Below, one piece after another: positions 46,859 through 56,006 of a DNA stretch of 64,000 nucleotides. The stretch comes from Idiomarina aquatica (lineage in GTDB: Bacteria > Pseudomonadota > Gammaproteobacteria > Enterobacterales > Alteromonadaceae): NCBI RefSeq assembly GCF_004362895.1, contig NZ_SNXI01000005.1, positions 146,704-210,703 on the forward strand. The letters run 5' to 3'. Within the stretch, counting starts at the first letter, position 1. The number at the start of each line of letters is the position of its first letter. The translations under genes were made by a program, and so were the position numbers. The notes under the pieces are model-generated. The model was not told where the DNA came from. It did no database searches and saw nothing but the letters and a program-made list of their open reading frames with translations.

Positions 46859-48055
46859 ATGTCTTTGTTCCGCGTCATTCCCGGTAAGTTGTTTTTTAGT
46901 CTATTGGCTGTTGCTGTGTTGTTGCTTAGTCTGCCCACCCAAGCCAATAATCCACCACAACAAACGCTACTGCAGTCAACTGTTGAGCGACTCAAAACAG
47001 ATGGCATGGTTATAGCCACTGATTTTGGCCAGCGCCGATGGCTATCTTCAACGCCTCGATTAAACCTCATGCATTGGCAGACTAACGCTGACAGCTTTGG
47101 CGCTAACGAGACCGAACTGGTTCTAGAGTTGGAGTTTCTAAATCCCGCCCAACGCCGCCTTGTTCATCATTCCGAACAGCTGATTCAACAATACCAGCAA
47201 CTTCAAAACCTGCAGCTTAAGCTAACCGCAAGTGGTGTGATACGTGAACTGTTTTGGCAAGCAAAACAGTTGCGGACTGAACTCGCCTATGCCGAGCAAG
47301 TCGTTAACCAATTAAGGCAACTACAACGCCAAACCCAGTCACTAGTGGAGGCTGGCGAGCGTCCGGCATATGCAGGCATTATTGTTACGCAACAACAGCA
47401 AACGGCGCAGAGTCAGGTTGCAGAAAAGCAGATAGCCTTACAGCAGATCGAACGCCTTTGGCAACAACTCACCGGTTTTAACGCAGTACCGACGTCACTT
47501 GATGAACCTGAACAGGCACAACACGCCACACCAACGCATCCCGAATTGCAACGTCTACAGTTACAATGGCAATTGGCCTTAAATGCAACTCAGCAGAGTA
47601 TCGCCGCAGAAAAAAGTTGGGGCGTAAATGCGGGGTATAAATACATTGATGCGCCCAACCAAAGCGAAAACCAATGGGGATTGGGTTTTAGCCTGCCGCT
47701 TAGTTTTTCTCAGTCGCTTAATGCCAGTGAACTGGTTGGCTTGCAACAGCAACAAAACGAGTTAAACCAATCACTAAGACAGACGCAAATACGCCTTGAG
47801 CTCGACATCGTCGACGCACAAAGTCAGTTAGCGCAACTCAAACAACAACATCAAAGTAATCGTCAAAATGCCAAGCTAAGTCAGCAGGCCATCGAACAGC
47901 TAAACAACCTGTACCAACAAGGCCAAATCGATACGCGCTTGTACATTGATCGTTTACTTGAGCAATTGTCCTATCAACACGCCGCACAGCTTAGTCAAAT
48001 CCAAGTCAAGCAAGCCCAGGCATTCGTTAATCAAGCAAAGGGAATTACTTTATGA
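46859..48055 (+). CDS. TolC-family outer-membrane efflux protein
   Basis: About 398 residues. Signal peptide ends near PTQANN; two long alpha-helical, Gln-rich coiled-coil stretches (ELIQQYQQLQNLQLKL; QQQNELNQSLRQTQIRLELD) and a strand region (NQWGLGFSLPLSFSQSLN) give the TolC architecture. ATG 46859 is chosen because GGAGG sits 5 nt upstream of it. First gene of a four-gene RND export operon; overlaps the adaptor gene by 4 nt. Confidence 0.87.
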   Translation: MSLFRVIPGKLFFSLLAVAVLLLSLPTQANNPPQQTLLQSTVERLKTDGMVIATDFGQRRWLSSTPRLNLMHWQTNADSFGANETELVLELEFLNPAQRRLVHHSEQLIQQYQQLQNLQLKLTASGVIRELFWQAKQLRTELAYAEQVVNQLRQLQRQTQSLVEAGERPAYAGIIVTQQQQTAQSQVAEKQIALQQIERLWQQLTGFNAVPTSLDEPEQAQHATPTHPELQRLQLQWQLALNATQQSIAAEKSWGVNAGYKYIDAPNQSENQWGLGFSLPLSFSQSLNASELVGLQQQQNELNQSLRQTQIRLELDIVDAQSQLAQLKQQHQSNRQNAKLSQQAIEQLNNLYQQGQIDTRLYIDRLLEQLSYQHAAQLSQIQVKQAQAFVNQAKGITL

Positions 48056-49086
48056 AGCGTCGTACCCCTTCTCGTCTATCTATTAACCGCATCGCTAATA
48101 TATTAGGTCTTGCTTTGTTGGGAACAGTAACAGCACCGAATGCTTTGGCAGCACAATCCGTTGCTGTCGAGCAAGTCAGTAACTACGAGCTGCGCCCTCA
48201 AACTGCCGAAACAGCCGAAGTAGTTACTTTTTCGCCCGTTACGGGACGTTATCAAACCACCCCGGGTAGCGTATTAACCTTACCCAACCCCTTCGATAAT
48301 GCCGCGGTCGACTATGCGGTTGTTGATGGCCAGGCACTGGAACCAGGCACCCTAATTGCACAATTAAATGGCCCGTCGGTAGAGCACTTTTTCCATCGTG
48401 TTGACATGCTACAAGAGCAATATGCTGTTGCCACCAGACAATATCAAAGCAAAAAGCGCTTATTCGAGAATAACGCGATTGCTGCTGATGAGTGGCAGCA
48501 GTTTTTAACGCACTACATTAGCCTGAGTGATACCTTTCACGAAATTAACGTCGTTCTGAACCGGGTCCAACAAACTGGCGAGCAATCCGCAAAACTTATC
48601 TCAACGGAAGCGGGTATTTGGCGCACCAGCACTAATAGCCAGCAATTAGGCTCGCTGCATACACAAGAGCGACTCGCTGTGGTCGCCGAAATTCCTTTAG
48701 CACAGGCAAAAAGCATCACGCATTTACAAATCAACAGCCTGCAACTACCAGTAAAACAACGCGAACAAACCGTGCGTAATGGCTTTGTTCGCATTTGGAG
48801 TGAGCCACCTGGACAAGTGGCATGGACAATTGACCAACGTTTTACCGTTGAGCCTCAAGCGAAACTTGAAAATACCTACCGAGTGCCGGCCAGTGCCATT
48901 GCCACCCTGCAAGATCAAGCCGTGGTATTTAGTATCGACAATTCGACGATTAAAGCCGTACCGGTTGAGTTACTTAGCTTGCAAAATGCGCATTACTTTG
49001 TGCGATCAGCCACCGCGTTAAACCTTATCGCAACTCACTCTGTTGCTGCTCTTAAGGTGATAGCTGATGAGCAGGAGGCGCAGTAA
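48052..49086 (+). CDS. RND efflux periplasmic adaptor (membrane-fusion protein)
   Basis: A 344-residue periplasmic adaptor. N-terminal signal region (LGLALLGTVTAPNALAAQ), a barrel-sandwich half with VVTFSPVTGRYQTTPGSV and ALEPGTLIAQLN, a helical hairpin (QEQYAVATRQYQSKKRLFE) and a beta-barrel tail. Somewhat short for the family. ATGA overlap with the outer-membrane gene and a one-base overlap with the pump show strict coupling. Confidence 0.82.
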   Translation: MKRRTPSRLSINRIANILGLALLGTVTAPNALAAQSVAVEQVSNYELRPQTAETAEVVTFSPVTGRYQTTPGSVLTLPNPFDNAAVDYAVVDGQALEPGTLIAQLNGPSVEHFFHRVDMLQEQYAVATRQYQSKKRLFENNAIAADEWQQFLTHYISLSDTFHEINVVLNRVQQTGEQSAKLISTEAGIWRTSTNSQQLGSLHTQERLAVVAEIPLAQAKSITHLQINSLQLPVKQREQTVRNGFVRIWSEPPGQVAWTIDQRFTVEPQAKLENTYRVPASAIATLQDQAVVFSIDNSTIKAVPVELLSLQNAHYFVRSATALNLIATHSVAALKVIADEQEAQ

Positions 49087-52000
49087 TGATTGGCCGTTTA
49101 CTGAGCTTTTCGCTAAAAAATCGTTTATTTATTTTTATTACATTTTTACTAATAATAGCCGCTGGCATTCAATCCGTTCGGCAGTTACCCGTAGACGCCT
49201 TCCCGGAGATCTCACCGACTCAGGTTAACGTCATTTTACGCGCCCCCGGCATGGCCGCCGAGCGGGTAGAAAATCAAGTCACTCACCCATTAGAAACAGA
49301 ACTCCTGGGTATACCGAATCAAACAATTTTACGCTCGACAACCAAATATGGGATTACCTCCATAACGCTGGACTTTGAAGAGGGCACAGATATTTATTGG
49401 GCGCGCCAGCAAGTTGCAGAAAAACTCGCTGCGGTAAGCAAGGATTTACCCACCGGTATTCAAGGCGGTATGGCGCCAATGAGCACGCCGTTGAGCGAAA
49501 TGTTTATGTTCACGGTAGAAAACCCAGACATGAGCCTCACACAAAAACGTCACTTACTGGATTGGGTTATTCGACCCACGTTACGCACTGTCGAAGGTGT
49601 TGCTGACGTTACCAATCTTGGCGGTAAAGTCAGAACCTTTCAGTTTACGCCGTCTGCGGCTAACTTGAGTGATGCCGGAATCTCCCTGGAAAGAGTAAAG
49701 GACGCCCTTGCTGATGCTAATCAAGTCGGTAATCTCGGCCGTATCACACAAGGTACCGAAACCTTCAGCGCAAGAGTGACCGGACGTGTCGTATCGCTTG
49801 ACGATCTGGCCGCTATTAACGTGACCAATCAGCAACAACAAGTGTATCGGCTGGATCAGCTTGGCGAGGTGACACTCAGTTACCTACCCCGGTTTGGGGC
49901 CATTACCAAAGATGGCGAAGAGGCTGTTGAAGGCCTGATTGTGGGCTTAAAAGGTGCCAATGCAGCAGCCGTGGTCGACGCTGTGGAGCAGAAACTAGCC
50001 CAAATTCAACCAAGCCTGCCGGAAAACACGGACATCAATGTGTTCTATAACCGAAAAGGCCTTATTGACACTGCCATAGCAGGTATCTCTGATGCACTGA
50101 TGCAGTCGATTGTTTTAGTTGTCGCGGTATTAGTGTTCTTCTTACGCAATGTGCGCGCCTCAATTTTGGTCTCGTTATCGATTCCTGTAGCCGCGCTTAT
50201 TACCTTTATTTGCTTGCAGTTACTGGGATTATCGGCAAACTTAATGAGTTTAGGCGGCCTCGTTATTGCCATCGGGATGATTGTTGACTCATCAGTCGTG
50301 ATTACTGAGAAAATCGAAACGGAATTAAACTCCCAAAAACAACTTCCCGTGCTGCACAAGATTTACCGTGCCAGTTTGTCTGTTGCTCCGTCAGTGGTTA
50401 GCGGTACCGTCATCATTATTTTAGTATTTTTACCCCTGCTCACGTTGACCGGGCTTGAGGGCAAACTGTTTTCACCGGTGGCTTTGACCATTGTTATCGC
50501 TATTACCGCAGCGTTAGTCACTTCACTAACACTGATTCCGGCGCTGGGCTCGTTATTAATGCGTCCTAAGAACCGTCGCAACAAGTCTCTCGAACGGATG
50601 CAAGACCGCTACCAGCGTATTTTATCAACTGCTATCAAGCGCCGAAATGCCACCCTGGCGGGGTTTGCCGCGATACTCGGTTTAAGCGTCTTTAGTTTTA
50701 TCATGGTGGGTAAAATTTTTATGCCGACGATGGACGAAGGTGACATTATCGTACAGCTGGAAAAATCACCAACCATCTCGCTACCAGAGTCCGTGGCGTT
50801 AGACACCCAGGTAGAGCGGCAACTACTCGCTAAGATCCCGGAGATCAAACAAATTGTGGCACGCACAGGGTCAGATGAACTGGGTTTAGATCCCATGGGG
50901 CTTAACGAAACAGACGTGTTTATGGAGCTTAACCCCAAAGACAGCTGGCGTTTTGACAGCAAGCAAGAACTCATTGACGCCATTCGCGAGGTGGTATCCG
51001 CCTATCCGGGCATGAATGTTAACTTCACCCAGCCTATTCAAATGCGTATTTCGGAAATGTTAACCGGCAGTAGCGGTGATGTCTCGATTAAAGTGTTTGG
51101 TGATGACATGAACACGCTGGCCAATATTACCGATAAAGTCATTGAGCAAGCCGAACAAGTGCAAGGTGCGGTCGATGTGCAGGCCAGTGTAATAACCGGC
51201 GCTCGTTTTTTAAGCATCGTACCTAACATGCAGCAACTTCGTTATTACGGTATTTCCAAACAAAATTTTAGTGAGTTTATCTTGTCACAACTCAGTGGTT
51301 TTCCTGTCAGTGAGGCCGTTGACGGACGTATTCGCACTCCTATCGTGATGGGTTCACAAAAATCAGCGGGTAACTATCACTCTGTCAGCAACATCGAGTC
51401 GATGTCTATCGTAACTGAAAACGGCGAGACCGTTGCCCTTCAACAACTGGCTGATATCACGTTCGAGCGTGGACCTGCCATTATCGAGCGCGAAAATTCT
51501 AATCGCTATGCATTAATTACCAGCAATGTTGAAAATCGCGATGTGGTCGGCTTTGTCGACGAGCTACAGCAACGCATCAAAGCTAACGTAGACCTTGAGC
51601 CTGGCTATTTTATTGAATACGGCGGTGAGTTCGAAAACCAGGCCCGTGCCAGTGCCAATTTACTCATGGTTATTCCGGTTGCCCTGCTATTGATCGTCAT
51701 CTTATTGTTTAGCTCGATGGGATCAATGGGCCTAACGACGATTGTGCTGACCAACATACCCTTTGCCTTAAGTGGCGGCGCCATTTCGCTGTGGCTGAGT
51801 GGCGAATACATGTCCGTACCCGCCTCTGTCGGTTTTATTGCATTGATGGGGGTTGCCATCCTCAACGGCATCGTCATGATTAGTCACTTTGAGCAGACCC
51901 GGGTACATTTCAGTGACTTCCGTAGCTTGGTGATTGAAGGCGCAAAAGACCGCCTGCGACCGGTATTAATAACTGCTATTACAGCAATTTTTGGTCTGAT

Positions 52001-52151
52001 CCCGCTATTAATGTCGAGTGGTCCAGGTTCGGAAGTGCAAAAACCACTGGCAGTGGTGGTCATTGGTGGGTTAATTACAGCAACTCTGGCCACGTTATTA
52101 TTACTGCCTATTTTATACTTACTAGTGAACAGGAAGTCAGGCGATGCCTAA
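49086..52151 (+). CDS. RND efflux pump, HME/CusA-like branch
   Basis: A 1021-residue inner-membrane RND transporter with 12 helices and two large periplasmic loops. QLPVDAFPEISPTQVNV near the N-terminus, and the proton-relay region SLGGLVIAIGMIVDSSVVI, place it near CzcA/CusA. The first Asp of the CzcA DFG motif is absent (VIAIG), as in CusA, but the following residues differ from CusA too. A monovalent metal or non-metal substrate is possible. The DUF3240 gene overlaps its end by 8 nt. Confidence 0.88.
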   Translation: MIGRLLSFSLKNRLFIFITFLLIIAAGIQSVRQLPVDAFPEISPTQVNVILRAPGMAAERVENQVTHPLETELLGIPNQTILRSTTKYGITSITLDFEEGTDIYWARQQVAEKLAAVSKDLPTGIQGGMAPMSTPLSEMFMFTVENPDMSLTQKRHLLDWVIRPTLRTVEGVADVTNLGGKVRTFQFTPSAANLSDAGISLERVKDALADANQVGNLGRITQGTETFSARVTGRVVSLDDLAAINVTNQQQQVYRLDQLGEVTLSYLPRFGAITKDGEEAVEGLIVGLKGANAAAVVDAVEQKLAQIQPSLPENTDINVFYNRKGLIDTAIAGISDALMQSIVLVVAVLVFFLRNVRASILVSLSIPVAALITFICLQLLGLSANLMSLGGLVIAIGMIVDSSVVITEKIETELNSQKQLPVLHKIYRASLSVAPSVVSGTVIIILVFLPLLTLTGLEGKLFSPVALTIVIAITAALVTSLTLIPALGSLLMRPKNRRNKSLERMQDRYQRILSTAIKRRNATLAGFAAILGLSVFSFIMVGKIFMPTMDEGDIIVQLEKSPTISLPESVALDTQVERQLLAKIPEIKQIVARTGSDELGLDPMGLNETDVFMELNPKDSWRFDSKQELIDAIREVVSAYPGMNVNFTQPIQMRISEMLTGSSGDVSIKVFGDDMNTLANITDKVIEQAEQVQGAVDVQASVITGARFLSIVPNMQQLRYYGISKQNFSEFILSQLSGFPVSEAVDGRIRTPIVMGSQKSAGNYHSVSNIESMSIVTENGETVALQQLADITFERGPAIIERENSNRYALITSNVENRDVVGFVDELQQRIKANVDLEPGYFIEYGGEFENQARASANLLMVIPVALLLIVILLFSSMGSMGLTTIVLTNIPFALSGGAISLWLSGEYMSVPASVGFIALMGVAILNGIVMISHFEQTRVHFSDFRSLVIEGAKDRLRPVLITAITAIFGLIPLLMSSGPGSEVQKPLAVVVIGGLITATLATLLLLPILYLLVNRKSGDA

Positions 52152-52446
52152 TAAGTTATTAAAACTCTATTTAAGCCGCGAACAAAAAGCAGACTTAGTC
52201 GACTGCCTAATCCAGCTCGATGTTATAAGCGGCTTTAGCTTCTACGATATTGACGGCTTTAGCCGCAACCACGAGCGCTTTGATATCGACGAGCAAGTTC
52301 GCGGTGCGCGGCGTATGGTGATGGCAGAAGTTATTTGCTCCAACGAGGATGTTCATTGTATTCAAGAAGCTATATCGCAGCTTCATTTTAAAGAGCCCAT
52401 GCGTTATACACTACAACCGTTAGACGACGTTGGTCATTGGCTTTAA
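52144..52446 (+). CDS. DUF3240 PII-like protein
   Basis: A 100-residue protein: LLKLYLSREQKADLVDCLIQ, SGFSFYDIDGFSRNHERFDI, EQVRGARRMVMAEVICSNED. DUF3240 proteins have a PII/CutA-like ferredoxin fold and often sit downstream of heavy-metal RND pumps. It overlaps the pump gene by 8 nt and ends the operon before a stem-loop. A regulatory or metal-binding role is inferred. Confidence 0.8.
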   Translation: MPNKLLKLYLSREQKADLVDCLIQLDVISGFSFYDIDGFSRNHERFDIDEQVRGARRMVMAEVICSNEDVHCIQEAISQLHFKEPMRYTLQPLDDVGHWL

Positions 52447-52455
52447 AAAAGTTAG

Positions 52456-52490
52456 CCCCCAGGCACCTTAAACAGAAAGATGCTTGGGGG
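52456..52490 (+). terminator. Stem-loop after the efflux operon
   Basis: CCCCCAGGCA pairs with TGCTTGGGGG (one G-U pair) across a 15-nt loop, 10 nt after the DUF3240 stop. No T-run follows, so it may be a weak or Rho-assisted terminator. Confidence 0.5.
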
Positions 52491-52631
52491 AGAGGTCACA
52501 GTCTGGAAAATAACGTCCTTTTTTGAAATTTGCTTGGCACTCACCGTAATTACTCCGCAATGAACAACACAGAGGAATTCTAATTACTGGAGTTTTCGGG
52601 GGTAGATACAGAAAAGAGTTAAAAAGCTAGA

Positions 52632-54053
52632 TCAGTCAGCAGAACGGCGAGCGATGTGTTCCCTCAGGTGGCGGCAAAGTTGTTGTAGAAGCTGTTTGTT
52701 AGCGTCGGTTAGTTCAAAGGAGGCATTCACCCGTAAACAATGATTAAACTCATCCTGTAACGCGAACAATTTACCCGGAGCCAGCGTAATATTTTTATCC
52801 AGCGCTTCCCGGTATAACACCGTGGTATCGACGCTGGCGTCAAACTCCAACCACAAAAAATAACCGCCACTATGGTTATAGATTTTGGCAATGTCGCTTA
52901 GCTGTTGCTGCAAAAACTCGTGCATTTTACGTTTTCGGGAAGCCAGCGTTTTGCGTAATTCTTTAAGGTGCTTCTCGTAATTTTTTGTCGAGAGATATTC
53001 CACTAAGGATAACTGAATAGGCGCGCTGGTCGCTAAGGTGCTCATTAGCTGACGTTTTTGTACTTCCAGTGCGCGGTTACTGGCTGCCACCCAGCCAATA
53101 CGAAACTCGGCCACAAGCGATTTAGAAAATGACGAACACAGCATGACGTTATTGCTGTTATCAAATTGCTTTACTGCCAGCGGTGCCGTGTCTCCTTCAT
53201 ACAACTCGCTGTACACATCGTCCTCAATTAACACAACGTTGTACTTTTCCAGCAGTTGCGCCACCTGCTGCTTCTTTTCATTGCTAAGCGAATAGCCCAC
53301 CGGGTTTTGAAAATTCGACATTAACCAGCAGGCCTTAACATCATAGCTCTGAAATGCCCGCTCCAGAGACGACATATCGAGCCCACGTTCAGGATCAACC
53401 GCCACAGAAATAGCTTTAAGACCAAGCCGCTCTAGGGTCTGCATCGCACCATAAAAGGCCGGAGCTTCAATCACCACCCAGTCGCCGGGTTGAGTCGCAG
53501 CCTGAAGACTCAAACTCAGCGCCTCCAGTGCCCCTGCGGTTATTACAATTTCATCGGGCGAAATATTCATCCCCTGCGCCGCGTAACGCTTAGCAATTAA
53601 ATGCCGTAACTCTTCGTTACCAGGTGGCAGGTTATCCAGCGCATTCATTAAAGAAGACTGTTTTGCTGCTGACGCAACCGCTTTATTCAGTTGATAGCGC
53701 GGAGACAAGGAAGGATCAGGATACGCAAAGCCTAAACTCAACGTATGAATATTACGGGATGCCTGCAGCACTTCAAAAACAAAGTCGTTCACACTAACCG
53801 CTTCGGTTGGCTGAATAGAATGAGACTGATTTTGAGGATGTTTTACCGAGGCAGAAACGCTGTAGCCTGAACGCTCACGCCCCGCCAGAATGCCCTGAGA
53901 CTCAAGCATTTGATAAGCGTGCAAAACCGTCATCAGGCTATAACCTGACTGTTCCGCTTGTCTTCTTAAAGAAGGTAGCTTTTCACCGGGCAACCATATG
54001 CCTTTCTCAATTTGAAGCCTTAGCTGATTTGCCAGTAGCTCATACTTTTTCAT
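52632..54053 (-). CDS. MocR-family regulator (GntR HTH plus aminotransferase-like domain)
   Basis: A 473-residue fusion. The winged HTH at 1-70 (LRLQIEKGIWLPGEKLPSLR, SGYSLMTVLHAYQMLESQG) is joined to a fold-I PLP domain with ITAGALEALSLSLQAATQPG, the Asp/Tyr region VLIEDDVYSELYEG and the PLP Lys in CSSFSKSLVAEFRIGW. MocR proteins sense PLP or an amino compound. The target gene is not clear; nothing divergent lies upstream. It is near a b561 and the second MDR copy on the same strand. Confidence 0.9.
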   Translation of the reverse strand: MKKYELLANQLRLQIEKGIWLPGEKLPSLRRQAEQSGYSLMTVLHAYQMLESQGILAGRERSGYSVSASVKHPQNQSHSIQPTEAVSVNDFVFEVLQASRNIHTLSLGFAYPDPSLSPRYQLNKAVASAAKQSSLMNALDNLPPGNEELRHLIAKRYAAQGMNISPDEIVITAGALEALSLSLQAATQPGDWVVIEAPAFYGAMQTLERLGLKAISVAVDPERGLDMSSLERAFQSYDVKACWLMSNFQNPVGYSLSNEKKQQVAQLLEKYNVVLIEDDVYSELYEGDTAPLAVKQFDNSNNVMLCSSFSKSLVAEFRIGWVAASNRALEVQKRQLMSTLATSAPIQLSLVEYLSTKNYEKHLKELRKTLASRKRKMHEFLQQQLSDIAKIYNHSGGYFLWLEFDASVDTTVLYREALDKNITLAPGKLFALQDEFNHCLRVNASFELTDANKQLLQQLCRHLREHIARRSAD

Positions 54054-54151
54054 GAAAACACTCTGATGAACCGAACGAGCTAAATAATAACAGATTATTG
54101 TTTTAACTGTTATAGAAAACCCGTTACGGCAAAATCAAAGCAGAAAGGCTT

Positions 54152-54673
54152 TTACATCATTCGTTTTAGTGTTCCATCTTTTATAATAAACTGATGAATG
54201 AAAGCCATACCGATATGACCTGCAACTAGAAACAATAAGCCCCAGGCTATGTAAGAATGCAGATTACCAATGTTTATCAGCCAGCTAACTTCCTCACCTT
54301 TAGCAATAACTTCAAGGTTAAATGCGCTCAGCCCATAACCGTTACCCACCATGTAACAAATTCCGGTCACAGGCATCAATACCAACGCCGCATACAACAA
54401 ACCGTGACCGATTTTTGCCAGAACACCAATAATAGATTCATGCTCGGGCCGGTTGCCCTTTTCTTTGACAGCCCAACCTAAGCGTAAAACAATAAGTACC
54501 AATAGTAGTGAACCAATGGATATGTGCCAGGGAACCAGCGTTTCACCCACCCAGTGCTCGCCATTGTTAATACGGTCAAAAAATTTTAGGAATTGCCAGC
54601 CAACCAGAATTGCCATCGACCAGTGAAAGAAGCGCGTTATAGAACCATAACGCGCTTTAGAATCATTCATCAT
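54152..54673 (-). CDS. Cytochrome b561-family membrane protein (second copy)
   Basis: A 173-residue four-helix protein: YGSITRFFHWSMAILVGWQF, VPWHISIGSLLLVLIVL, KIGHGLLYAALVLMP and LHSYIAWGLLFLVAGHIGMAF hold the paired histidines. Similar fold to the b561 at 21686..22180 but clearly diverged. Likely quinol-linked electron transfer to the periplasm. Confidence 0.85.
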   Translation of the reverse strand: MMNDSKARYGSITRFFHWSMAILVGWQFLKFFDRINNGEHWVGETLVPWHISIGSLLLVLIVLRLGWAVKEKGNRPEHESIIGVLAKIGHGLLYAALVLMPVTGICYMVGNGYGLSAFNLEVIAKGEEVSWLINIGNLHSYIAWGLLFLVAGHIGMAFIHQFIIKDGTLKRMM

Positions 54674-54766
54674 TTTGAGTTACCCATATCAATCAAATAT
54701 CGTCTTAGGCTACCTATCTGATATTAGTATGAGAATGCACATTTTCTTAAAATGTTTTTCAGAAAG

Positions 54767-55786
54767 TTAAAACTCCACACATATCTTACCAAAGTGCTTG
54801 CCAGACTCCTCGTAACGGAATGCATCCGCTAATTCTTCCAGAGCAAAAGTTTTATCAATTACCGGCTTCACACCGTTAGCTTCTAAAGCACGCACAAAGT
54901 CTTTCTGATTGTCGCAGCTGCCAACAATTAGACCCTGTAGTCGTGCCTGCTTAGCCATTAGTTTAGCGGTTGGAACCTCACCTTCACTTCCGGTTAGCAC
55001 ACCAATTAACGCAATGTGCCCCGCTATCGCCACCGCATTGATAGATTGTGGCAAGGTGCCAGGACCGCCAACTTCAATCACATGGTCGACACCACGGCCA
55101 TTGGTTAATTTACGAACCGTTTTGCCCCATTCTGGGTCTTCTTTGTAGTTAATCAGATGATCCGCTCCAAGCTCTTTATATTGTTGAAGTTTGTCATTAG
55201 AAGACGATGTAGCAAATACTGTTGCGCCCAGGCTCTTCGCTAACTGGCAGGCAAATACGGATACGCCACCACTGCCGAGCACCAATACCGTATTGCCCGG
55301 CTTAATGCCACCATCAACAACCAGAGCGCGCCAAGCCGTTAACCCCGCAGTCGTCAAAGTGGCTGATTCAGTATGACTATAACCCTTCGGCTGATGGGTA
55401 AAGAACTGAGTCGGACGCACCACAACTTCGCGAGCGTAGCCATCAATGCCATCACCCGGCGTGTTGTGAAAGTCGCCCACTGGTGCCGGGCCACTTTGCC
55501 AGTAAGGGAAAAAGGTAGAAACAACATTGTCCCCTACCGCGAATTCTTCCACTCCTTCGCCAACGGCTTCAACAACACCTGCGCCATCAGACATCGGAAT
55601 GCGCCCATCTTCCGTTGGAATAAAACCAGACGCTACGCCGTAGTCATGAAAGTTAAGCGAGCTTGCTTTAACTTTAACGCGAATTTCTCCCGGACCAGGC
55701 TGGCCAGGGTCTTCCATTTCGGTTACCTGAATATTATCCAGACCAAACGGTTTTTTGAGTCGTAGCGCTTTGATCTTCTTAGTCAT
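54767..55786 (-). CDS. Medium-chain alcohol dehydrogenase/quinone reductase-like (copy 2)
   Basis: A 339-residue MDR reductase, the same length as the copy at 10412..11431 and nearly the same in sequence: SSLNFHDYGVASGFIPTEDG, TLTTAGLTAWRALVVDGG, VLVLGSGGVSVFACQLAKSL. No structural-zinc cysteine loop. It is divergent from the oleate hydratase gene and may share its operator region, so it could act on fatty-acid-derived carbonyls. AAGGA is about 10 nt before the ATG. Confidence 0.87.
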   Translation of the reverse strand: MTKKIKALRLKKPFGLDNIQVTEMEDPGQPGPGEIRVKVKASSLNFHDYGVASGFIPTEDGRIPMSDGAGVVEAVGEGVEEFAVGDNVVSTFFPYWQSGPAPVGDFHNTPGDGIDGYAREVVVRPTQFFTHQPKGYSHTESATLTTAGLTAWRALVVDGGIKPGNTVLVLGSGGVSVFACQLAKSLGATVFATSSSNDKLQQYKELGADHLINYKEDPEWGKTVRKLTNGRGVDHVIEVGGPGTLPQSINAVAIAGHIALIGVLTGSEGEVPTAKLMAKQARLQGLIVGSCDNQKDFVRALEANGVKPVIDKTFALEELADAFRYEESGKHFGKICVEF

Positions 55787-55914
55787 GTTGGTAATCCTTT
55801 AACTAGAGTGTGTGTTCAATTGTAGTTCTTAAGAGGGGGATCGGATCAATTACACTGAACTTGCACAATATTGATCTACGACAAACCAACCTTAAATATC
55901 AGGTCGAAATTCAA

Positions 55915-55928
55915 ATATCAATTGATAT
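55915..55928. promoter_or_regulatory. Perfect 14-bp palindrome between MDR copy 2 and ohyA
   Basis: ATATCAATTGATAT, an exact palindrome in the 220-nt divergent region, 79 nt before the oleate hydratase ATG. Candidate operator; AT-rich, so chance is possible. Confidence 0.35.
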
Positions 55929-55962
55929 CCAAAAATCATAAGCTACTCTTAAATTCAAGGTG

Positions 55963-55981
55963 TTTAGACATTCAGTCTAAA
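55963..55981. promoter_or_regulatory. TetR-type operator candidate before oleate hydratase
   Basis: TTTAGAC-ATTCA-GTCTAAA, exact 7-bp inverted arms with a 5-bp centre, 25 nt before the ohyA ATG. Size and symmetry fit a TetR dimer site; the TetR gene is immediately downstream of ohyA, so it probably represses ohyA from here. Confidence 0.55.
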
Positions 55982-56006
55982 ATCGTTATAAAAAAGGAGA
56001 TATCTC

